Assembly (NCBI GenBank): GCA_033239005.1
Contig: BSQZ01000053.1
Location: 1,716,001 to 1,780,000 of the forward strand
Length of the DNA: 64,000 bases
Origin: Lamellibrachia satsuma
Taxonomy: Eukaryota > Annelida > Polychaeta > Sabellida > Siboglinidae
Reading direction: 5' to 3'
In this document: in pieces, positions 12,801 through 24,800 of the stretch
Numbering within the stretch: the first letter of the stretch is position 1
Layout of the letters: each line of letters starts with the position of its first letter
Notes under the pieces: model-generated
The model's database searches: none
Told to the model about the DNA's origin: nothing
Seen by the model: only the letters and a program-made list of their open reading frames with translations
Translations under genes and position numbers: made by a program

Positions 12801-15800
12801 TCATCGCTGTCACAAGCGCCATCTACCTGCATGGGCAGTGAGGCATGTTCGGCAGTCATGTCTGCGATGGCTTGCTCTGTCTCCGACACAAACTCCTTTG
12901 CACTTGCGGCTGACACCGCGACGACTGGCGCGGGGGGCGCACGGTTCACCGATGAAATGATGACTGGCGCAGACGACACTGGACGTGTCACCATCGACGT
13001 CACCAAGGTCGATGACACGGACGGACTGCGCACGTTTAACACTGTAGATGACAGCGCACCTACAAAAAACAACAATGTTCAGAATCAACGGCCAAGCTGG
13101 TTTCATGGGGAGCAAAGGGTTAACAGTTGTTTCGTTAGGCGTCATGCATCACTATGCTAAAAAACATTTATTTTCCGATCATAATTCCTGCGGATCCTGA
13201 CATTGAGCGAATGCAGGCAGTTTTGTGTTAGGACGGCTACAGAAGGACGGGGATATTTTCAAGGGATGCCACAGGCCGGTGTTTAGCGGACCAAGTGTGG
13301 GGGGTGTTAGGATCCAAGGTTAAACATCGGTTTTGTGTAGTTTTCGAGCATCAATGTTTTAAGATATGCCTAAGTTACACCTATAAATAAATTTCTTCCT
13401 AAATTATATAATAAAAATACAAAAGCACCTCCTAAAACCATTGTCAACCGATTCGCTCCACTAATAGAATGTTTTACTGGCATCCTCAGTAGTACTTACC
13501 CTGTAGTGCCGACACCGTGGTCACTATGATGACCTGCTTGCCTCCAACCTGTCCAGCAGCGTTGAGGATCTGGGCAGCGGTCAGTCCATGCATGCCTGCC
13601 CCAACAGGCACTGTGCGCACAGTCACTGGCCGGCCACCTGAAACCACACACCTTTGAATAATCACTTGTCATGTTTCACAGGCACTCTGCAAAATTGGTG
13701 AATATTTTGCAAGCTCGCACACATCTGGAGATTGGTTTTAGTGGCATTCTACTAGATTACCTTAGATTTAGTTAATCTTAGGTTTTAACTTGTTGTTAAC
13801 TAGTTAAATGAAGGGTCAACATTTTATCTGTTCCCAAATTTCCCAGTCGACCAAACTGTTCCAAAATGTCCTATGCCTAACGATAATAAATATATCACAT
13901 CACCTAATCATGGGGATATTACTACCTGAATTTCACCAAAAACAAAAAAAGTTTTTTTACCCCGCTACCACTGGCTATAATGTCCAAATAATATAATGAG
14001 ACAAATATAGTCATACATGTTAGCTGCGATATAATGCAAATAGGTATCAAACATGTTGAAAACGTTTATTTTTATGATTTGTGTCAGCAACGGACTACCT
14101 GGCTGCTTCTGGCAGGCTAAAAACCCAGCGTTGTTTACCATGGCAGAGCAAGTTGCTGCCAACAGCATAAATCAGTGTCTCAACTACTATAACGACAGCG
14201 AGACAAACAACAAAACTGGCAGAGATCGGAGCCACACTACGTGTAATCACAACTCTCATTCGCTGCATAAAGTTCGGTTGTTCATGTAAATTTATTCAAA
14301 ACGGTAAAACTTTCCAATGGCATATATATCTTAGACACTATGAATCAATCAAAAAGGTAAATCACAGAGCTTTCCAATGGTATATATATCTTAGATACTA
14401 TGAATCAATCAATCTTTGAATCCGGTCATGAATAAACACGAGGCAGAAAGAAGAAACAATTAGCTTTCGATTGATACTATTTGTTCCCGTTACAGAGACT
14501 AGTGATGGAAAGGAAAATTGCTATACAAAAGTTGGTCCTGGCCACTATGCAAAGGCGATTTTTTGGCCATTGAAAGTGTTAACTTAACTTTGCAAGTTAA
14601 CGATTAAGCCAAAGTAATCAACCCATGCCTGGCAGAAATATGATAAAGTACAAACGACAATGATGTACACATTAATCCTGGTTTATAAACCAAACATTTG
14701 CCACACCACTTAACATCTCATCGCAGATAAAACCCTACCCGAGGTGAGCGAGGTGATGGTGCTGCCCCCTACGGTGCTCGTGTTGCCACCTGGACGCGTC
14801 GTCACAACAATGAACTGTGTTCCGCCCTGGCCCGTAGACAACTTCTGCATGCTGGATGTTGTGGTCAGTTTCCCGCCAGCTGCGCTCTTAGGGGCGGCGA
14901 TCACGATTGTGTGTTTGCCCGCCGTGCCGACCATCTGACCAGCCTTCGCGATGCTGATCATTGACGACGGCAGTGTCTTGACAACTGTCGCGCCCATGTG
15001 CTGCTGAGTCCCGGCCTGCATATTGAAACCATGGACGTTCATCTTGCCAAAAGGTGTGATCGTTTTTACAGTAAAATCATGTTATATAACACAAACTATA
15101 TCAACTACAACAACTGGACTGCCCCAAAGGCGCTTTAGCAAACTACAATGTATTTAACAATGTTAGTGAAGGAACAACATAGATTAGATATCAGAAAGCA
15201 CTCTTTCTCACAGAGGACAATACATGAATGCAACAAATTATCTACTGGTTGTGTAAATGCTAGCAGATATCTAAAAACAAAATTGACATATATCTCTATC
15301 TTAGCCCACTTGTTAAATGATTTGCAATTAAAAAAACCAAACCAGATTACTACAATTTTGCTAAAAACGCACCTGAGGTTGAACACTGCTGATTCCCAGG
15401 ATTGTCGAAGGCGTTTGACTCGCTTGTGTCGTTACAACTGTTGTTGGTCGTGCAACACCACCCGCTGTTTGTGTCGTAACTAGTTTGACAATTGTTGCTC
15501 CCTGTGGCACCACCTTGCCCTGCAAATAATACATGCTCCCATCACAATCCAGAAACTGCAAAGTTTCACTGGTAGATCTAATCTTGCCAATGTACCTATA
15601 CCAGGGACAAAAGAATATATTATGCATATTATTATTGTACAAAGGCCAAATGCACAATTTGGGGCAAGAAATGCTGCAAAAGTAAAAAAAAAACCAACAC
15701 CAGAGTTTTTAACCTCACGTTCATTTCATAGAAACTGTTACGTATATTTCAATCAAATCTTACATGCAGCTTAGATGTGAACGGTATAGCTTCAAACTAT

Positions 15801-18800
15801 TATTCACCGCAGTGAGCTATGTCTGCATGCAAGATTAAATAACTGCACTCTACATCTACACTCAGCCGACAACGAGAGGAGATGTCATGCAACAATGATC
15901 CCTTGTTAAACATTTGACGACATTGTTGACAGACATAGCATTAGTGTGACATTGTAACCCATGCTGTTAAATACTGCCACCATTTAGATTGCATGTTGTA
16001 GGTAAAACACTAACGATCCATGCCAACTAAACCCCACTAACAATACACATGCAAGTATTAACCACCCACATGGAAATAGTTCCCGAACAATTCTTCATGT
16101 AAGTGAAATTCCAGTAGACTTTGTAGAAATACATTAAACCAACCAAACACGCTGCAGTCAAACATGTCTGTGTTGCACGTATTATAGAATTAAGATTTCT
16201 TCATGACTGAGCATGGCCACCATCTCAGTGATTTCATACGACAATCAATCAACCACACAGGGCTTCACTTATTGTGGGAGTATCAGGAATGTTGCCGTAC
16301 GCTGCAAATCATCATCACCGGGTGCCGTGTCTGTTGCAGACGTAGATGATCATACCCCTTTAATTCACACGATCACACGAGGTGTCTTCAAACAGTCCTG
16401 TTGTACCCTGTCCTATCCAGGCTGCTAAACCATAAAAAATGTTACAGCAAAACAAAAGTCATGGTTTTGGGGCTACGCATCTACAAGATAATAATACAAA
16501 CTAACCATGTACAACTAAAACAAGAATATGCCACTGATTTACTCAGAATGTGTTCTAAAAGTAGGATATAGGTCATTTCTCCAGTTGACTGCACGCTGAT
16601 ATGTTAACCAGCAAGACCGATAAGAGCATGCACAGGTCTGTGAAAATAGGGCAACCTATACTATTGCGACCTACTAAGACAGGCCAACATACATAGAATC
16701 AATGCAAAGTCTCAAACAAATGTATTATTTTCCAGAAAGAGCCAAAGGCCAAAATATGTTACATAATTTGAGGTTGGATGCAAACAACATAGCCATATCG
16801 TATTGGCAAATATAGGAATTGCCGTAAACAAATATATTTTCATTTGGCGAGCAAATTTTGCTACACTGTGGTACTCATGACGTATGGTTATCTAACAGTA
16901 TGGTCCAGCCCCTGAAATTAAGATGTGTGTTCAACAAGGTTTCCTAGTAAACCACTGGCATAATATTCTTAACTGCAGTTGCAAATGATGTTTTAGTAAC
17001 TCTTTCGTGCACAGACCCAAAACCATGACTTTTGTTTCTCTTTACTTATTTACTTAATCCTCTTGGCCCCTTCAGGAGCATAGGGCGTCAACCATGTTTC
17101 TCCACCTCACTCTCTTCTGGGCTATAGCTTTGGCCTCTTGCCAGGTGACCCCTACTTTTTCAAGATCTCGTAGTGTGGAGCATCTCCAGTTGATTTTTGG
17201 CCTTCTTTGTCTTCTCTTTCCTTGTGGGTTATAGTCCAGTGCTTGTTTGGTTGTATTTGTGGGATCTTTTCTGAGTGTGTGGCCAATCCAGCTCCATTTT
17301 CTCCTCTTGATTGTAGTGCTTATTTCTTCCTGTTTGGTTTTCTTCCAGAGCTCTTTATTTGATATTTTGTTAGGCCACCATACCTTAAGGATGTATCGGA
17401 GGCGACTGTTGATGAAGACTTGGAGTTTGTTGTTGAGAGACCGAGTAGTCCTCCAAGCCCCACAGCCACACAGAAGAACTGGCTCAACGTTGGTGTTGAA
17501 AATGCGGACCCCAGTGTCCACGGACAGCTGGGAAGAGAGCCACACAGAGCGCAGGGCCCTGAAGGCACGGCGAGCTCCACTAATGCGCAGCTCCACATCC
17601 CCATCAGCCCCACCACATGCACTGATGTAGCTCCCGAGGCAGATGAAGTCCCGCAATTCCTCAACAGTACCACTTTCTAGTGAGATGGGTTCGGGGGATC
17701 CGCTGTTGACACTCAACACCCATGTCTTTCCCACATTGACCCCAAGACCCAGCCGGCTGCCCCTTTCCTGAAGCCTTTCTGTTTTTTGTTGGATGCGCCC
17801 ATGGGCCCCCGAGAGCAGTGCCAGATCATCTGCAAAATCCAAGCCCTCCAGTTGTGAGAACAAGTTCCACTGGATCCCAGCACTATGGTGTCCTGTGGAT
17901 CCCCTCACTGTCCAGTCTATGGCCACCAGAAAGAGCAGTGGAGATAGCAAGCAGCCCTGTCGTACTCCAGTTCCAACCTGGAAGCCCTCTGAAACCCGTC
18001 CACCAAAGACGACACGACCAGTGAAACCCTCGCACATGTTCCCCACTAGGGTTACTGTCCCACCTACACTATCAAACGCTTCCTCGAAGTCCACAAAGTT
18101 TATGCAAAGGGAGCCCTGCCATTCAACAAAAATCCCGAGTGTAGCAATGTGACCCGTGCAGGACCCATCCCCTCTAAAGCCAGCCCGTTCCTTTCTTAGC
18201 CTCTTGTCAACTGTTTCCTGTATCCCATCCAGGATGACATGGCAGAGAACCCCACTGGGCACCGATAGAAGCACGATCCATCCCCAACCCCCACACCCAC
18301 CGAGGTTCCCCTTGGGGACCGCAACTAGCACACCCGTCCTCCACCCAGTTGGCACCTCCTCCCCATCCCAGATCCCACCCAGCACGCTGTACAAAACGTC
18401 TGCGGTGGCCCCAACATCAGCCCCCAAGACACCAGACGGCACACCGTCAACTCCAGGCGCCCCGCCCAGCCCCCCGATGGCTCCCCCGATCTCCTCCCTG
18501 GACACCCTACCACAATCAATGCCAAGGTCCTCACTTGCCTCCTCAACGTCCAGGACCGAATCCGGCAGAGGCCCACTCAAGACGTCTTGGAAATATTCCC
18601 TCCAGCGTTGTAACTGTAAATATTCCTTAGTGAGAAGGTTTCCCTGTTTGTCCCTGATGGGGCGACCAGTGCCCCCATTCCTCCCTGCCAGCCGTCCGGC
18701 AATCTTGCACAACTCTCCGGAGCCGCCCCGCCCAGCCCTTCGACACACGTCCTCCTGTCCCTCCCTGTCTTCTCCCCAACTGCCCCGTTTCTTTCCTTCT

Positions 18801-21800
18801 GCCACAGCCCCTTTCTCCCTGTGTCATCTGCTTCCCTGCCGAGCCTCACCCCAGTCTCCCTCCCTGCCTCAATTGCTTCCCAGGTGTCGTCTGTAATCCA
18901 GTCCTTCCTCCTAGCTTCCCAGCAACCTAGGACCTGTTCACAGGTGTCTGTAATTGCATTCTTGCATTTTGCCCACTTTTCATCAATGTTTTTTCCTCTT
19001 CCAATGCTTGGAACCTGTTCCGTAGTGTGATTCCCAGTTCCTGTCATATTTTAGTATTTTGAAGTTTTCTTATCTCAAACCTTCTTTGTACCTTGTTATC
19101 CGTCTTCTTCTTTGCTGCTAGCTTCATCCTAAATTCACCCACAAGGAGGTGGTGGTCGGAGTTAATGTCAGCTCCTCTTTTCACTCTGACGTCTAGATGC
19201 ACTCTCCTCCATTTCTTGGTGATTGATATGTGGTCAATTTGGTTTTCCGTCTTTAGATCTGGGGATATCCATGTGGCTTTGTGTGTAGGCTTGTTTCTCT
19301 TTAATCCTTCGCAATCCTCTGCTTCTTGGTCAATGTTCTAATTTTCTTATTGTCGTCACATGGCCTACAAATTCCACTGTTCTAAGAATGTCTTAATTAC
19401 TTTTTTCTGTCCACGAAATTCTGAGCAATCTTGTCAAGAACCACATGTCTGTTCTTTTCAGATCGCTTAGTCTTTGACTATGATTCTCAACAGTATATCA
19501 GAGCATGACAATCTCTTTGTCCATCCGCACATTTTTCTCATTGTGATTACCAAGAGCCCATTTGTCAAAGTGAACAAATTATTATGACTATCAATAAAAA
19601 TTAGTCTCCGACTGGTCAGCTGCACACAAAAACGTGCACACTTTTTGAATAAATGTCGTCGACAACCCGCCGAAGAAACAAACATGCCAAGCAACACCAC
19701 ATTCCTACCGACGAGGGGCAAACAAGGGAAGGGGTTATCCCACAGCCAACATGCTAGTATGGAAGCTGAGCGTACCTGGAGTGACTGTCTTGTCACAGTC
19801 TGGACAGCGCCTGATTTACCTGGCATTAGTGCCACTCTAGGCATCTGAAGGAAGTAGACTCCAGTCACTCACACCATATAGGTAAGATTTAATATGTTTT
19901 TAATACCTTTTCTCTTTGCAAATTCAATACAAAACAGTAAAGAAATGATGTTCAAACTTCCTCTAGGAGCTATTTATTTATTTGGTGATCAAACTGTGTG
20001 TTTTAGTTAAAAGGCATATTGCTTGGCGTACACAATCTATTCCACCTTTAACAGATTGTAGCCTAGTCAAGGCCTTAAAAAAGCAAAGATCTTTTAAGAT
20101 AACTTACACACCCTGGAAGAAACGGCTTTAGTTTTATGCAAGTGAACTCAACAAATATTTTCTCTTGCTGGTCGATCAAAGTGCTTTATTTAATGTTAGT
20201 GTCTGAATCCAAAGAAATGTCCAGATTGATAGTTCCAATTTGTTCACCTCGGAAAAATCAAACATTTTCAGTATTAGTAATATGATTTGCAGCGGTTATG
20301 CAATGAAAATTGGACAAAACTAAATCTACATACACCTCACATTGTAGCCCTGCTTACAGGACAGTTACTGCCACCACTGTGCCAGTAAGGTTGACTAGAC
20401 AAAGAAAGCACGCTCCTACCTGAACTGTTTGACCTCCGAGTGTATGAACGGTGCCTGTCGAGTATTTGTTCGAGAGTATCGCCATCTTGGGAACCTGCAG
20501 AAAAACATTATTCATCATGATAGAAATCATATGGTTTTAAATATAGGTAAATCAATCCATACATTATGCCCCTGGCATACCTATTAGTGCAAACACCATT
20601 GTGATTTCACCTGGAAGCTGTTTGTTCTTATGATTCCATCACTGGAATCTCTCGATAGGCTGCTTGTGTATGTGTAAATATGCATCATGGGAGATTCTCA
20701 TTTAGGCATGCAGTTAAATTTTTTCCCATGGCTAAGATTTTGTCAGCCGTTATGAACAACTGACAATTCTTTACTGCACTGCCGTACTCTGCATAATTCC
20801 ACCATATGCCTTTACACAGATGAATGACCTGAAGCAATGAATGTTATTGTGCAAGCTTTGATTCAACAACAAGTGAATTTGAACCAAGGTCTCTTAGGAT
20901 GTTCTCAATTGATGACATTTGCATATTTGCTCAAAGCATACTAATTCTCACACACCCCTATTCCCGCCTTGAATTAGTACTTTAAAATGTTGATCACTTT
21001 CCAGGTTGAAAAAAGATTGATGTAATAACGTTACATTGTGTCATATTGATAAATGTTTTCCACAAAATTGTGAATTTCCAAGATGTTAGACTGTTTTTTT
21101 CTGTGACCAGTTACATAAATTAAAACAATGGCAGTTCTGTAACAGTTCACCGCGCGGCACAACAGTGGTCATATTTAAGCGACCAACATTAACAAAATTA
21201 GTACACAAACCTTGACCCCTGCCCCATTAGTACACAAACCTTGACCCCTGCCCCATTAGCATGCTTTTACGAATAGGTAAATGTCAACAAGTGTGGTATA
21301 TAGTAAGGGTGTCTTACCGAGGACACAGCGACCCCCTGCGTTGTCTTAACTAGCGTGACAATCTGAGGCTGACTGGACGACTGTCCACTCTTTTGGACGG
21401 TGACCACCTGGCGCGGCACCTGACCAGCGATCGACTGTCCAACTCCCCGCAGGATCGTGGTACCAGGCGTACCAACACGGATTGTTTGCGTGCCAGGGGT
21501 CCCAATGCGGATCGTCTGTGTTCCCGGCATGCCGACGCGGATCGTCTGAGTGCCGGGTTGTCCGACACGGATCGTCTGTGTTCCGGGACCGCCGACGCGG
21601 ATCGTCTGAATCGTTGGTGTCGACTGTGCAGATCCAACTGCGTGGACAGGTGTCAAATTGCGAATTAAATAATATCTCAAACATCTGCATTACCCAAAGC
21701 AATTGTTCTTATGATACCATCAACAAAAGGAAAAAGATATAAGTAAAGTGCAATACTTACAAACGTTTATCCCTAAATGCCAATTAACCAAAATAAATCT

Positions 21801-24800
21801 ACCTTTGAAATAGCATTTGCACAAAAACAGAACACGTATTTCAATCTAAATGTTACAAAGGGAAACCATTCAGACAAATTAACGTTCGTAACCACAACCA
21901 CAAAGCAGAAAATAACGAAACCGATACATGCGTCATCCCCCAGAACATCATCACAAGATTCAAAGTCACTGACTCACTTGACCTCCCCGTTACTGGGGTG
22001 ACCTTGACCCCAGCTGAACTGACAACAGTCGGGGTGACGACCTTGATGCCCGAGACGGGGGTCGTTGTCGCGCCTGCCGTCGTGTTGATCTTCTGTGTAG
22101 CTGCTGCGGCAGCCGCCAGGGCGGCGATACCGCTCATCTGACCACTACTTGTGGTCGTCACCTGAGGGACAGACACACGTGATAATTACTTTGTCAATAA
22201 AATAGCACAATATCTGAATCAACAAACTGAAATATCAGCAAGTCATAAAGGTGAAATTGAGCAAGATTGTTGACAGAAGTAAAACATGCAATTCATGCAC
22301 ATCCTTTGCCTTGAAACGAGCCGATTTTTGCATTCCGATGCTGACATTGTGATTTCTGTTTAATATCAGAAGGCGTTATTTTGGTATGATGCATTCTTTG
22401 CCGAAAGTAATTCTTTCCTATTTTCTAATTCGAAGTGCATGTTGCACCTCCATCGATAACACACCCACCGCCTGGCAATCAAAACATGATATTCCGGGTA
22501 ACAACTATAGTTTAATTTTGTATTAAACAGACTATTCATGCACTATACATGTTTGAACATCAATTAATCCGATTCATGACTGGCTCAATAAATCGAGGAG
22601 TAAATCTTAACTCACTCCACTGCTGGGGGCCGACACGACAGTGATCCCTCCGATGGTCTTGGCACCGGCTGGAATGCTGATGATCTGGGGCTGTGAGCCC
22701 GGCTGCGCACTGACCAGCTTGACCGCCTGTGAAGACACGGCTATTGGTGAACGCTGCCGAACAATGCGCGTCGTTGCGCCCCGTATCTGGCCTGTGGGGG
22801 TCAGTGGTAGCGTGGACATGGTCGTACCAGAGAGGTTCCGGATGTGTTGGACAGCGGTCATACCTGCAAGAACGTCTACGGTAGTCAATTATTCTGCCCA
22901 GTCCCGGATGTAGGTACTCTACTCATGGTCAATTAGAATTTAGTAATGCAATATTGCGTAATCTTATTCACATTAGTTAGCAAAAAATAAAAATATTATT
23001 TACCTATTTCATATTATTATATATTTTAAATTATTTATTATTATTAATGTATATTAATTGTTTTCTTATTATTATACGGCTACATTGTGCCTCATTTATT
23101 AAAACTAATCATTAGTTATTTCTCTCCTACTTGTCCTTGAAGTCCGACATAAGACTGGCATTGATTATTAAAGGTACGTATTTGTTTACTTATAAATTCT
23201 AGACCATGTTATTAATTTTTAATATGCTGCAATGCGCTGCAAAACAATCTTGGATCCGACACAATATCAAATAAAATATATTGTTATTATGTTCAACCCA
23301 TCCACTGGTGCAATCTGTCCCTCTTTCCCACACCCGAATTTAACCCCTAACCGCACATTCTGGTCATTTTTAATTTGAATGTTCTGGAAGCTTTTGCTTG
23401 ACTTTACTGTAACGCCGATTTACATTTTGGTTTTATCCATTTCATGATTTAGCACAAATTAGCAATGGCTGATCGGGTTCACCATATCACAATCAGACTC
23501 CCAGGTCGTAACTGACATGTAGATTTCTACTGCAAAAATAATTTTGTAGCGACAAATCACAAGAAACCTCCAAAATGTCAATTATTAGGAAAAAAATGCT
23601 GGGCTCCTTGTATCATGAAAAAATATGGTTAGTGAAGCAGTAATTATCTCCAATCCCTCGACCTACCTGCTGGTCGAACGACGGTGGTGTGTGGAGGCAG
23701 TCCGGGAACAGCCTTGGCAAGGGGGGTGCTGCTGGGGGTGGAGGTGGGGGTGAGGGCTTGGGAGGGGGGCATGTCATATTTTTGTAGCTGCAGTAGGTAG
23801 GCGTCAGCGGTAGGCAGTGCGCCCCAGCACACCTCGAGGGTGTTGGTGCTGGCCCGGACAAGCTGGACACGAGACGGAGAGGGCGGCTTCTCCGTCTCGA
23901 GGAACCACAGGTCCTTGAAGCACACCTGCAACAGACATCGATTTCCATGTGAAATTTCCCCCGACGTTTTCAACGAATTAATTGCAAATAATGCTTTATT
24001 TGTGTGTAGTGGCGTAGGCAAGAATCATTGCACCAAGCCAGTCATGACACCAATATATCCAATCAACAACCATTACACCTTGCCCATCTAGGCATGTGGC
24101 CATGTACATCACAATAGTCTCTTATTCCCTAAATAAGAGCAATTTTCATGACTGGCACGGACGCTTTACTCTTTCTTGCAACTTATTTACAAAGAGCGAA
24201 CGAATACTTGTGTCACTGTGTCAACACTCAAAAATCTACTTCACAAATTACTAGTGCACTATTCATCAGTTCGAATTTTTTTTATTCAAACCATTGCAGT
24301 TGTTTCTCATTTATGAAGCCATTCTAGATCATTTTTGGATGATCTCAAAACAATACCATATGAAAGAATTGATGTAATGAATTTTGAATAACACCGACAT
24401 GTGTGCAACTTTGCATTCGCCAGGTGGCGCCTTAGCCACCATCACGCAAAACTGCCTGCAATTGCTCAAATTTAGCACCTTGTTGAGTTTTGAGATTATC
24501 TGTTAGCAAACTTGCAGTTTCAATAACTATTTTAGCAATCAAAATTCCAAGCTTCTCAAAGATTTTTGATTTTCGGACCTCGCCCTAGACAATCACCTGA
24601 TTGTTCCATGCCTTCCTGTATCCGTCTCGACCACTCCAGACGTACAGACGCGTGTGAATGGCAACGGAGCAGTGCCCCGCCCGCGCCCTTGGCAGGGCAT
24701 CCTCAAACACCTCCATGGCCAGGGGTTCCCATGTCATTGTGTCTACAGGGAACATGTCAAAAGTCAGCAAACATGGCAGTGATAATAAATGCATTTTTTA

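Larger units (their letters stand above)
13500..23925 (-). other. HCFC1: HCF exons 8-16: fibronectin-like segment and basic/low-complexity region
   Basis: Exon 8 begins [15 protein letters not shown] and [18 protein letters not shown], the N-terminal self-association segment (SAS1N). A Pro/Ser/Thr linker follows, then exons rich in Thr, Val, Ala and Gly. The conserved [18 protein letters not shown] is in exon 10, VPKMAILSN in exon 12 and [11 protein letters not shown] in exon 14. Exon 11 carries a lineage-specific 10-residue tandem repeat. Introns here hold the largest insertions of the gene (15520-19775). Confidence 0.9.

Noticed and set aside
12304..12960. 218-codon plus-strand open frame
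   Set aside because: Antisense shadow of HCF exon 17, whose repetitive GC-rich codons keep the opposite strand open. Pro/Leu-rich composition and no splice context.
12561..13160. 199-codon plus-strand open frame
   Set aside because: Also antisense to HCF exon 17; Ser/Ala/Thr-rich mirror of an acidic coding exon.
18156..18896. 246-codon plus-strand open frame
   Set aside because: Antisense of the LINE reverse transcriptase; low-complexity Pro/Ser product.
21350..21702. Alternative frames over HCF exon 11 rich in Asp/Arg repeats
   Set aside because: The QTIRVGxPGT frame is the one joined in phase to both neighbours; the others are repeat by-products.
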